Below, one piece after another: positions 10,383 to 19,890 of a stretch of 64,000 nucleotides of DNA. Both the position numbers and the translations under genes were made by a program. Source of the DNA: Saprospiraceae bacterium (lineage in GTDB: Bacteria; Bacteroidota; Bacteroidia; Chitinophagales; Saprospiraceae). The DNA lies in NCBI GenBank assembly GCA_013001595.1, contig JABDMH010000046.1, positions 1-64,000 on the forward strand, read 5' to 3'. Below the pieces are notes generated by a model, which ran no database searches, was not told where the DNA came from, and saw only the letters and a list, made by a program, of their open reading frames with translations. Position 1 is the stretch's first letter; the number at the start of each line of letters is the position of its first letter.

Positions 10383-11159
10383 CTACATGTAAAGATCCTC
10401 GTTCGATGTTTGGTGCAGTTCTGTCAGGAAGTGGGCTAGTTTTTGTGCACAATCGGCCAAATATTTTTTGCCCTTTTCAGCAGTAGCCAGTTTTGGATCG
10501 CCCACACCCGTATCTGCAGTCACTTTGGTCCACTGCCTTTGCGTAACAGCCCAACCTTCTCTAAATCCAGATAAAGGAATTTTTTTGGCATATCCATCAC
10601 CAGCTTCAGATAGAGGTCTGACCAAATCAGGTCTAATGTGCAGCATCACACTGGTCTCCATTTCACCTGCATGGTCCCCAGCATTGTCAAAGTATTTATT
10701 CCAATCAACCAGGCGGAACCAGTCTACCCAACAAATAAAGATTTCGGGATAAAGGAAAGATAACTCCCGTATCATGTTTTTAAAGTTATTGCCTCCATGG
10801 CCATTAAGGATCACCAATTTCTCAATGTTGTGACGTTTTAGCACATCGACCAAATCCTTAAGGATAGCCAGTTGTGTGGAGGGTAAAATATTCATACAGA
10901 ATTTAATATCCAGCTGACCTGTATTGACGCCAAAAGGTACACATGGAAGAACCAATGACTTTGTACCAAGCGATAGGGCCTGCATTGACGCCTGCTTAGC
11001 CACATATTCCACTTGATAATTATCAGTAGCATAAGGCAAGTGATAATTATGTGCTTCCGTAGCACCCCAAGGCAGTACTGCTAATTTATAATCGGTCTCA
11101 TTAACCGTTTTATAATTGGCATCGGCTAAAATGCTAACCTCGTTTAGATTGCAATTCAT
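10383..11159 (-). CDS. Creatininase family amidohydrolase
   Basis: AVLPWGATEAHNYHLPYATDNYQVEYVA; VILNGHGGNNFKNMIREL; DHAGEMETSVML. Confidence 0.88.
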   Translation of the reverse strand: MNCNLNEVSILADANYKTVNETDYKLAVLPWGATEAHNYHLPYATDNYQVEYVAKQASMQALSLGTKSLVLPCVPFGVNTGQLDIKFCMNILPSTQLAILKDLVDVLKRHNIEKLVILNGHGGNNFKNMIRELSFLYPEIFICWVDWFRLVDWNKYFDNAGDHAGEMETSVMLHIRPDLVRPLSEAGDGYAKKIPLSGFREGWAVTQRQWTKVTADTGVGDPKLATAEKGKKYLADCAQKLAHFLTELHQTSNEDLYM

Positions 11160-14112
11160 GTATTTGCTTTCTTATGAAAAAAAAGATCACCAGCACAGAC
11201 CCGATAATTAGCGACCACCATAGCCTGCTCTGCCAATGATTTGACATAAAGATGGGTTCTTCTGATCCAATAAGTATGAAAGTAGCCCAAAAGAATGGAT
11301 GCATCAAGTTGCCCGTCGACTTTTCTAAATAGCTCATCTTGGCCCGTTGCAATGCCTGATCCTTGGGCAGATCCTCCGCTAGGTTGGTATAGAAGTATTG
11401 CATAATGTCGGTTGCTGCCTTATCTTGAACATCCCATAACGAGGTGACAATACTTTTGGCGCCAGCATAAGAAAAACCCCGTGCCAAACTTGCTAGCCCT
11501 TCACCAGTTTGCACCGGCCCGACATTGGTCTCGCAAGCACTGAGGGTCACCAGTTGTATAGGCAGCTGTAGATTGTACAACTCATGTAGGAAGAGTCGGT
11601 CACCTCCATGAAATGCTAGGAAAGAGAGGTCTGAATTCTGATCGTCCACCTTGGCATGAGTAGCAAAGTGCAGAATACCAAATCGGTCCATATCTTGTAG
11701 TACCGCAGACTTCGTGGCAGACGCACCTGTAAGAAGCTTTCCCGGGAATATGGAAGATACCTGGGTGGCTTCGATTTCATTAAATAGCAGTGGGCCAAAT
11801 TGCCTAGCCTCGGTGCCGGCCTCAACCGCAAAGGATGGTGCCACCGCCATCATGTCAGACCTCAGTGCAATTTGGCCTTGCATAGTATGGTATAAAGTTG
11901 CCGAATAATTGTACGAAATGGCCTTGGTTTTTTCTACAAATAGATACGATCGCATGTCCATCAGGTCCTCCGGCCTTTCTGGCAACAGTGCTCCAAAAGG
12001 CAAGAGATTCAGCACACCATCAGGTACGATTTTCAATCTACGGCTCACTTGCTGTTCAACGGGTTTTAAAAGTAACTCATACAAGCCGTAGGCCTGGTCG
12101 ACGTATTGTTTCAAATGGTCGACATTTGCTTGATCCGTGATTGGCATTTGTGGGTTGAACGCACCCAAAGCCTCCAAAAAATGTTGAACTCGACTTTCCA
12201 GATCAACAGGCCTAGGTATGTATTGTACAGTACTGCCTTTTTTACTGATAAGAAAAAGGTAGATGTGCTCCCTCCCCACGAAGTACTCCAACATTGTTTC
12301 GTCCGACGCACATGAACTTGAAAGTTCTTCCAAATCGACAAAATTGAAGTTATACTTCGCCTGATGATATCTGGGGTATTTCTCCTCCAAAGATGATTTG
12401 AAATGTTCATAGGCCAGCTCCAAATCCGTTTTTTTCAACATCAATTCTTCTCGCAGTGATCCAGTACTTTGCATCACCAGCTGCCTTACCCGTGCAAGAC
12501 TATCCTGTAATGCAGCTTCCCTTGCCAGCACTTCCTGATCTATCGCACTATGTTGCAATGCAGAAGCTTCCAGTAGTGATTCCAGCAATGTCAACGATTT
12601 ACTTTTTTCATTCTTTAAGAACGCCTTGCCATAGTATGCAGGATCTCCTGTTAATTCTGCCAGGGTGATGTAGGCTTTGATCGCCCCTTCGTATATGGGT
12701 AGGTTTTGTCTTGAGAACAACATCTTAGACTTCTGAAAAGAAACTTCGGTCCGATTTTTAGTGGCAAAATGGTCCGCTAAATCATATAGTCCAATTGCTT
12801 CCATCAGGTCGCTTGTATCTGATGAAGACGCATAATGATCCATCCAAGCACTGGCCTTTAGCAAGCAAAGATGCTTCAGTGTTTGATAATTGGCAAGGTG
12901 ATCTCGGCCTGGGTTATCATGAATGTTCTCTTCATCAAGTCCTTCGATGGTGGCACACATTGCTTGATGGAAATGGTGCAGGGTCTCACTTACTCGACCT
13001 CTGGCCTGAGCATTGCGACCCAGGTCTAAGTAATAGAACCTCACCCTGGAATTATCAGGAAAATATCTAAGGTGCAGATCAACGGCCTTCTGATAGAAAG
13101 GAAAGGCTCTATCATGAGCTCCTCTTCTGGAGTAGACTTTTGCAAGCGTATTATAGCTTGCCACATGAAAGCGACCATTGGGTGCCGCCAATTTTTCAAA
13201 AATCTCGATGGTCTGTTTCGCATACTGTTCTGCAACATCGACCTGACCATCATCTAAGAATTGAAGTGCCGCATTATTCAATACAATGCCATATTCATTG
13301 CTAGTTCTACCGTACAATGCTTCCCGAATTCTCAGCGCTCGTTGAAAGCTGAAGCTGGCCGCTTCTTCATTGCCCAATGCTTTTTCGATGATTGCCAGAT
13401 TGTTATATCCGGTGGCCAACTCGGGATGCATTTCCCCAAAACGGGTACCAATTACTTGTACACCAGATTGGACCAGTTGCTTAGCTTTTTGCAAGTCTCC
13501 TATACGACGCAGCGCTTGTGCCCACTGCAGATATATCTCACCTTCAATCAGCACCAGCTCCCGACCTGAAGCCAACGGAATTGCTTTTTCAAAATAATGG
13601 ATGGCTGAATCGTGGGTTTCATTTTGATAATGATAGATACCTGTCCTTAAATAGATCATCGCAGCGATCTGGGCTGCCTGTTCGGCAAAGGGCTCGACCA
13701 AGTTGGCGGCATTGTGCAGACTTTGTCGCTCTTCGACATCGTCTGGAAAGGAAGATCCTTTTAGTAACCATAGATGAGCCAAGAGGGTCACATGCTCACG
13801 ATCAGAAAAGCCATGCTCACCATTGTCGTATCGATCTAGCAGGTCATCAATCTCTTTGGCAACATCAACAGAATCAATTAGACAATGCAATCGCCAGATA
13901 TTGCATTGCACATGACGAAATGGGTGCTCCTCAGTAAATAATTGGGCTGCCTTCTCAAATGATTGAGCTGCTGGCGTATATAATCCACTCGAGAAAGCAT
14001 GCATTCCTTCCGACCAGAGTTGGTGGGCTTCCAGCGTGTCTTGAGCTGAAAGATACGATCGAATACCAACCTGAATGACTATAGCCAATAACAAGTTTAA
14101 TTTGGGAGACAT
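11134..14112 (-). CDS. TPR and CHAT-domain protein, signal peptide and C-terminal TM segment
   Basis: TPR text through the N-terminal half; CHAT motifs ILHFATHAKVDD and VTLSACETNVGPVQTGEGLASLARGFSYAGAKSIVTSLWDVQD; C-terminal SLIIGSVLVIFFFIRKQ. Confidence 0.92.
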   Translation of the reverse strand: MSPKLNLLLAIVIQVGIRSYLSAQDTLEAHQLWSEGMHAFSSGLYTPAAQSFEKAAQLFTEEHPFRHVQCNIWRLHCLIDSVDVAKEIDDLLDRYDNGEHGFSDREHVTLLAHLWLLKGSSFPDDVEERQSLHNAANLVEPFAEQAAQIAAMIYLRTGIYHYQNETHDSAIHYFEKAIPLASGRELVLIEGEIYLQWAQALRRIGDLQKAKQLVQSGVQVIGTRFGEMHPELATGYNNLAIIEKALGNEEAASFSFQRALRIREALYGRTSNEYGIVLNNAALQFLDDGQVDVAEQYAKQTIEIFEKLAAPNGRFHVASYNTLAKVYSRRGAHDRAFPFYQKAVDLHLRYFPDNSRVRFYYLDLGRNAQARGRVSETLHHFHQAMCATIEGLDEENIHDNPGRDHLANYQTLKHLCLLKASAWMDHYASSSDTSDLMEAIGLYDLADHFATKNRTEVSFQKSKMLFSRQNLPIYEGAIKAYITLAELTGDPAYYGKAFLKNEKSKSLTLLESLLEASALQHSAIDQEVLAREAALQDSLARVRQLVMQSTGSLREELMLKKTDLELAYEHFKSSLEEKYPRYHQAKYNFNFVDLEELSSSCASDETMLEYFVGREHIYLFLISKKGSTVQYIPRPVDLESRVQHFLEALGAFNPQMPITDQANVDHLKQYVDQAYGLYELLLKPVEQQVSRRLKIVPDGVLNLLPFGALLPERPEDLMDMRSYLFVEKTKAISYNYSATLYHTMQGQIALRSDMMAVAPSFAVEAGTEARQFGPLLFNEIEATQVSSIFPGKLLTGASATKSAVLQDMDRFGILHFATHAKVDDQNSDLSFLAFHGGDRLFLHELYNLQLPIQLVTLSACETNVGPVQTGEGLASLARGFSYAGAKSIVTSLWDVQDKAATDIMQYFYTNLAEDLPKDQALQRAKMSYLEKSTGNLMHPFFWATFILIGSEEPIFMSNHWQSRLWWSLIIGSVLVIFFFIRKQIHELQSKRG

Positions 14113-14209
14113 TTCAAATTACCGATTAGTCTATAGCACTTTTGTGCTGCAGTGAAGTTATCAGTAGTTGGCGTTAAATGCCTAAACTTGTGATCCAAGA
14201 ACTTCATTC

Positions 14210-15799
14210 ATGAATGTTGTGATCCGAGACTGGCCTAAAGAACGCATTTATTTTGTGCTCATCATACTGTTCAGCATTCCAGTATTCCTGTTAAATCTCG
14301 GTTCACCTGCATTCATCGAGGATGAAAGCATCAGGGGATTGGTAGCCCTAGAGATGGAGCTATCCGGAAATTTTATCGCTCCGACTCTAAATGGAGAATA
14401 TTATTTTAAAAAACCACCCCTTTGGAATTGGATTTTAATCGGCTTCTTTAACCTCACGGGTGACACCAATGAATTCTCAGCCAGACTGGCGACACTGCTC
14501 TTCCTATATCTATTTGGTCTCTCCATTTACATCACCTTTAAAAGACATCTGCCTGAAAAGCAGGCAATCCTCAATGCCTTACTTTTTCTGACTTGTGGTC
14601 GAATTTTGTTTTGGGATTCGCTACTGGCATTGATTGATCTTTGCTTTTCCTGGGTCATTTTCATGCTATTCATTTGGATCTATGAACAACATAGACGAAG
14701 TCGCTATCTCAGTCTCTATCTTGGTGCATATGCCATCGCCACCATTGCCTTTATGCTCAAGGCGCTTCCCGCACTAGTATTTTTGGGATTCACGCTCCTG
14801 GCTGTACAAATCAACGCGGGCACATGGAAGAAGCTATTTTCCTGGCAGCATTTCGCAGGCATTGGTTTGTTTGTGTCGGCCCTATCAGGCTACTTACTGC
14901 TGTATAATCAGTATTTTCCAATAGAAAATTTACTTTCTGTTTTTGTGGATGAGTCCACTCAGCGCACAGCCATCGAATATGGTTTTCTCAATTCATTGAT
15001 GCAGGTCTTCACTTTTCCTGTAGAAATGATTTATCACTTTCTTCCTTGGTCACTCATTTGCCTGCTGTTCTTTAGTAAACATGCTTTCAAACGGATCAAA
15101 CAGCAGGCATTTGTCAGTTTCTTGGCCTTGACTTTCGCAGCTAACATCTGGATATACTGGACATCGCCGGAGGTGTTTCCTCGCTATCTCTTTATGCTGA
15201 CTCCACTATATTTTGGAGTAGGTATCTATCTTTATCAAGATGGCTTAAGCAAATTCTTCAAGAGGTGCTTTGACATTTCTATGTTGCTGCTGGGGTGTAT
15301 CGTATGTTTTGGTTCAGCCATTGTACTTTTTGTAGAGCCTACGAAGTCCATGGCTGGGCTTTGGTGGAAATGGGGGGTACCATTTTCCATTATGCTTTGC
15401 TTTCTTTTCATCATGTTCAAGCAACCAAATTATCGCATCCTAGCCTTTGTGGCTTTCCTAGTTGCAGCCCGCCTGGGTTTCGACCTAATCGTGCTGCCTT
15501 CACGAGGTGTACACAGTGAGCTGGTACAGACTAGAGCGGATGCGGTACGTATAGGTGAAAAATGGCACGATGAACAGTTGTATCTTTACCGCTACGACAG
15601 CATGAAGTACGAAGCTAGTTTTTACCTTACTGCCACCAGAAAGCAGATCCTGCATCACACGCCTGAGTTGATTCCTGGTGCTTATCATTTGGTGAATCCC
15701 CTAAGGTACCCCATACTAATAAGTCAACACCAGAAAATCGACTCTCTCAAGATCAGTCGACCAGAAGACAAAGCCTACCTCATCCATATTCCCCAGTAA
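14210..15799 (+). CDS. ArnT/PMT-like (GT39-type) membrane glycosyltransferase
   Basis: Multi-TM; N-terminal NLGSPAFIEDESIRGLVALEMELSGNFIAPTLNGEYYFKKPPLWNWI. Confidence 0.82.
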   Translation: MNVVIRDWPKERIYFVLIILFSIPVFLLNLGSPAFIEDESIRGLVALEMELSGNFIAPTLNGEYYFKKPPLWNWILIGFFNLTGDTNEFSARLATLLFLYLFGLSIYITFKRHLPEKQAILNALLFLTCGRILFWDSLLALIDLCFSWVIFMLFIWIYEQHRRSRYLSLYLGAYAIATIAFMLKALPALVFLGFTLLAVQINAGTWKKLFSWQHFAGIGLFVSALSGYLLLYNQYFPIENLLSVFVDESTQRTAIEYGFLNSLMQVFTFPVEMIYHFLPWSLICLLFFSKHAFKRIKQQAFVSFLALTFAANIWIYWTSPEVFPRYLFMLTPLYFGVGIYLYQDGLSKFFKRCFDISMLLLGCIVCFGSAIVLFVEPTKSMAGLWWKWGVPFSIMLCFLFIMFKQPNYRILAFVAFLVAARLGFDLIVLPSRGVHSELVQTRADAVRIGEKWHDEQLYLYRYDSMKYEASFYLTATRKQILHHTPELIPGAYHLVNPLRYPILISQHQKIDSLKISRPEDKAYLIHIPQ

Positions 15800-16764
15800 T
15801 GATAGAAAAGGATGCCATTGAGATATCAATAGTAGTGTGTGTCTACAATGAAGAGGACAACATTAAACCTTTGATTGATCAGATTCATACTGCCCTAACT
15901 GGTGTCTCCTATGAGATCATATATGTGGATGATGGTTCCACTGACCGTACCTTAGAGGAACTTCAGGATTGTCTTGATGACCACCTGAAGGTGTTGGCCT
16001 TACGTAGAAATTATGGGCAAAGTCTAGCGCTCATGGCGGGCATCGACTCTGCCAAAGGACGCTACATCGTGACTATGGATGGCGATCTTCAAAACGATCC
16101 CTCAGATATTCCAGCCATGATGCAAACCAGCAAAACCCATAATTGGGATCTGGTAGCCGGTATCCGCAGTAATCGGCAAGACAATATGTTGTTCCGCAAG
16201 ATTCCGAGCAAGATTGCAAACTTCATCATCCGCCGTAGTTCTGGTGTGGAGATCGAGGACTATGGCTGCACACTTAAACTCTTTAAAAAAGAAATTGCCA
16301 AAGACCTGGGACTATATGGAGAACTGCACCGATTTATTCCAGTCTTAGCAAACCTGGAAGGTGCTACCATCACTCAAATGGAAGTTAAGCATCATGAAAG
16401 AACACACGGCGTATCCAAGTATGGGATGGGTAGAACCATCAAGGTGATGAGCGACCTCGTCCTTATGATCTTCTTTAAGAAATACCTGCAAAAGCCGATG
16501 CACCTCTTCGGTAATTGGGGTGTGGTGATTTTCATGCTTGGGGTAATGATAAACATATACATGATCTGGCTTAAAATTCAGGGTCAAGACATTTGGGGCA
16601 AACCCCTCATGTTGGTGGGCATACTTTTCATCATGACTGGTATCCAACTGATCACCTTTGGGATTTTTGTAGAACTCCAAATGCGTACTTACTATGAGAG
16701 CCAGAATAAACGACCTTACCGGGTGAGACAAATCTACCAGGTGAGTTCAGAAACCATTGGCTAA
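15799..16764 (+). CDS. Glycosyltransferase family 2 (ArnC/DPM1/GtrB-like)
   Basis: SIVVCVYNEEDNIKPL, YVDDGSTDRTLEEL, GRYIVTMDGDLQNDPSDIP; C-terminal TM helices; start overlaps upstream stop (TAATGA). Confidence 0.92.
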   Translation: MIEKDAIEISIVVCVYNEEDNIKPLIDQIHTALTGVSYEIIYVDDGSTDRTLEELQDCLDDHLKVLALRRNYGQSLALMAGIDSAKGRYIVTMDGDLQNDPSDIPAMMQTSKTHNWDLVAGIRSNRQDNMLFRKIPSKIANFIIRRSSGVEIEDYGCTLKLFKKEIAKDLGLYGELHRFIPVLANLEGATITQMEVKHHERTHGVSKYGMGRTIKVMSDLVLMIFFKKYLQKPMHLFGNWGVVIFMLGVMINIYMIWLKIQGQDIWGKPLMLVGILFIMTGIQLITFGIFVELQMRTYYESQNKRPYRVRQIYQVSSETIG

Positions 16765-16834
16765 TTCTGATCTGAATAAATCAACGTTTCAGCCTCAACC
16801 ATCGTTTATTACTTTTGCGAAAAATGTGCATCAC

Positions 16835-19800
16835 ATGAATTTAACGACGAACTTGCTGACGCTTTTTCTTTGTCTTGGCTACCTGACAAGTTCAGCTCAA
16901 CTGATAGAAAATTTTAATCAGTATAGTTGGCAGCAGAAGGACAGCATCATCGAGACACTATATCATGGTGGGGCCAAGAATGTGGTGAATGTCATTATCG
17001 ATCAAGCCTACGAGGCTGAAAGGACAAAGGTTTCCCAGGATCTCGAGGCCTTGGCTGCATTAACCGTCTGGAAAGGCATCAAGGAACTATCAGAAAGTAA
17101 CCTGGTAGAAGCACAAAACACATTGCAAACAGCGGTAGAAATATATGAGCAAAAACCAGCCATAGATCGACTGCGATACCAAGATGCGCTGATCAACCTT
17201 TCGGATATCTATCGAGAACGAGGTGATGCCCTACTTGCTTTTCGATCTTTTGCAAAAGCATTAGACTTGCTGGATGTAGATACCATGGTCCAAGCCAGCA
17301 TGATGCACTCTAGCTATCAACATGCCAGTGACCTGGCGTTGCAGGCCGGTGAATATAACGAAGCTGAGTCCTATGGTAAGAAAGCGCTAAGCCTCAGTCA
17401 AACTGAATTCACCAATCGATCCAATGAGTACTTTCAGTCCTTGACGCGACTCGGTCTGATCTACCGGGCCCAAGGACAATTGAGGCGTGCCTCAAACCTC
17501 ATTTTACAGGCCTACGACATGGCAAAAACACACCTGCCAGATGATGATCCCAACAAAGTATATTATGCCAACTTGGCGATTGAAGACCTAGAGCGAAATG
17601 GAAGATCTACTGCTGCAGAAGAAGTATATAAGGAGCAGCTGGCATTCTATGATAAGTACAGCCAATATCAAGATGATATTTCCTATCCCGTTCTTCTGAA
17701 TCAACTTGGAGATTTCTATTCCACCAGGGGAGATCTAGATCTGGCTTATGACTACTACAACCGAGCAAATATCCTCTTTGAACTCCGTACAGATAATACC
17801 GATCCCAGGTATATTCAGTCACAGGCCAATGTGGCTCGGATACTCCAACAGCAGGGCAAATATGTGGAAGCAGAATTATACTATTTGGCAGCATTGCGCT
17901 ATGCTGGCGATGCTTTTGACGAAAACAGTTGGACCGAAGGATACATCAGAGACAATCTAGCGACCATGTATGCCGCGATGGACAAGCCCAAAGAAGCCCT
18001 CGAGCAACGGAGACTTGCCAATAAAATCATTGAAGTGAACCTTGGACCCAATCATCCAGAATACGCAGTATCTACCCTGAATATTGGGGAAGCTTATCTT
18101 GCACTAGGCCAGGATTCACTGGCGAGCGATTTTCTGACAACGGCCTATGTGAAGTTGGATCAGCTATACGGTCCCCGACACGCCAGGGTATTTACAGCCG
18201 CCCATAGTTTGGCAGACTACTATGCTGAAAGAGATGTAAAACTCGCCCTAGATTACTATGGAAGGGCTGCTGATTTTGTCGACTACCATTTTCTCAATGT
18301 TCTTCCCTTGTTACCGACGGCAGAGCGACTGTCGAGCTTAGAACGCTACAAGAAATTTATTGACAAATACTTCTCTTTCGGCTATCAACACCATAGCGAA
18401 AATCCTACCGTTGGGTCAAAAATGTATAACACGGCACTGGCCTACCAACATGCTAGAGAAGCACTAGACATCCCAACCACTCTAGCACTAACTAAAGAAC
18501 CCACTGCTGATTTGAGAAAGTCCTACAATCAGTGGAAAGCGCTCCGGTCGCAAATCATTATTGCGACGGAAAAGACCGTGGCTGAACGGACTGAAATGAA
18601 CGTAGACTTGAATGAACTCTTTACTGATATTCAAGCAATCGAGAAAACAATGTTTCCGGCTTATCTCAACAATCATGTTGGCCGTGAATCAGATGGCTTC
18701 ATCAGCTCCCTCAAAGCTAGGTTGCAAAGTGGTGAGGTGTTGGTCAATTTCTTTCCCATGCATTGGTTCAATATGCAATCCCAACAATTCAATGATCAGG
18801 AGGCATACTTGACCTTCGTCCTGGGCCCAACTAGTACCAAGATCGATCTGATAGAGATTGGCTTAACTCAAAATGTACTTGATGTCGAGCAATCACGTGG
18901 TCAGTCAGCATATTCCCAGCAAATCTGGTCGCCTCTTGAAGATGTACTCTCCAGTCATCAGCGTCTTTTGATCGTTCCTGCAAAACGAATGAATTTGGTT
19001 GCTTTTGGAGCGCTCGCGACCAAAGATGGAAGTTTAGTATGGGATGAGTTTAAAATCGATCGCCTCAGTAGCCCTTTTGCCCTATTCAATAGATCCGCAA
19101 ACACAAGTATTCAAGACAAGGTGGCATTGGTGACCAACGTAGACCTGCGTGGAAATCCCACCTTAGCTGACGGTACATCACCCTCAAAAGTTCAAGTGCC
19201 GGCAAGAGTGATCGCACCAGAAAGAGTGCGCAAGAACATGCCCCTCAAAATGACTACAGTCAACGCTGACCAGGTGATAGCCATAGCTACTAAAACCTTA
19301 GGTAAGAAGAAGGAACTTACCATCTTACAAAATGATCAAGCCAGTAAAAGCAATGTCAATGCTCTGGCTACTGCAAACACGTCTATGATACATCTAATCA
19401 CATCAGGTTTACTGATGAGTGAAGACGATGTTTCCATAGATACCACCACAAACTTAGCTACGCTCACAAGCCCCTGGTTAAAATCCGCACTTACCCTGAC
19501 AGGAGCTAATCAAACCTGGGAAAGCGACAGTATGATTACCGACATAATAGACGATGGCATCCTTACCTCTTTGGAGTTAGCTACGCTAGACCTGGACAAG
19601 GTTGATCTAACCATTCTCGATGGTTTGAACCTGCAACAAGCTCAAAATGCCGATGGTGCAGCTTTGCTGAGGCTCGTACGAACACTCCAGATGGCTGGAA
19701 GTAAACATGTGCTAGTATCACTCTGGCCAGCTAGGGATCGCGACAGTTATTTCCAGCTATTTTATAAAAATCTATCCAAAGGAAAAACCGTCAAAGATGC

Positions 19801-19873
19801 GTTCTACCTGACGCAAAAAAAGATGCGCAAGAAATTTGATGTGGCTTCTTGGGCGGGATATGTCTTATTCTAG
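16835..19873 (+). CDS. TPR and degenerate CHAT-domain protein (predicted inactive)
   Basis: Signal peptide MNLTTNLLTLFLCLGYLTSSAQ (start moved from 16757 to 16835); TPR text; CHAT fold text but catalytic His and Cys positions read MIHLITSGLL and LTILDGLNLQQA. Confidence 0.85.
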   Translation: MNLTTNLLTLFLCLGYLTSSAQLIENFNQYSWQQKDSIIETLYHGGAKNVVNVIIDQAYEAERTKVSQDLEALAALTVWKGIKELSESNLVEAQNTLQTAVEIYEQKPAIDRLRYQDALINLSDIYRERGDALLAFRSFAKALDLLDVDTMVQASMMHSSYQHASDLALQAGEYNEAESYGKKALSLSQTEFTNRSNEYFQSLTRLGLIYRAQGQLRRASNLILQAYDMAKTHLPDDDPNKVYYANLAIEDLERNGRSTAAEEVYKEQLAFYDKYSQYQDDISYPVLLNQLGDFYSTRGDLDLAYDYYNRANILFELRTDNTDPRYIQSQANVARILQQQGKYVEAELYYLAALRYAGDAFDENSWTEGYIRDNLATMYAAMDKPKEALEQRRLANKIIEVNLGPNHPEYAVSTLNIGEAYLALGQDSLASDFLTTAYVKLDQLYGPRHARVFTAAHSLADYYAERDVKLALDYYGRAADFVDYHFLNVLPLLPTAERLSSLERYKKFIDKYFSFGYQHHSENPTVGSKMYNTALAYQHAREALDIPTTLALTKEPTADLRKSYNQWKALRSQIIIATEKTVAERTEMNVDLNELFTDIQAIEKTMFPAYLNNHVGRESDGFISSLKARLQSGEVLVNFFPMHWFNMQSQQFNDQEAYLTFVLGPTSTKIDLIEIGLTQNVLDVEQSRGQSAYSQQIWSPLEDVLSSHQRLLIVPAKRMNLVAFGALATKDGSLVWDEFKIDRLSSPFALFNRSANTSIQDKVALVTNVDLRGNPTLADGTSPSKVQVPARVIAPERVRKNMPLKMTTVNADQVIAIATKTLGKKKELTILQNDQASKSNVNALATANTSMIHLITSGLLMSEDDVSIDTTTNLATLTSPWLKSALTLTGANQTWESDSMITDIIDDGILTSLELATLDLDKVDLTILDGLNLQQAQNADGAALLRLVRTLQMAGSKHVLVSLWPARDRDSYFQLFYKNLSKGKTVKDAFYLTQKKMRKKFDVASWAGYVLF

Positions 19874-19890
19874 GCTTAGTGTACTAACTG

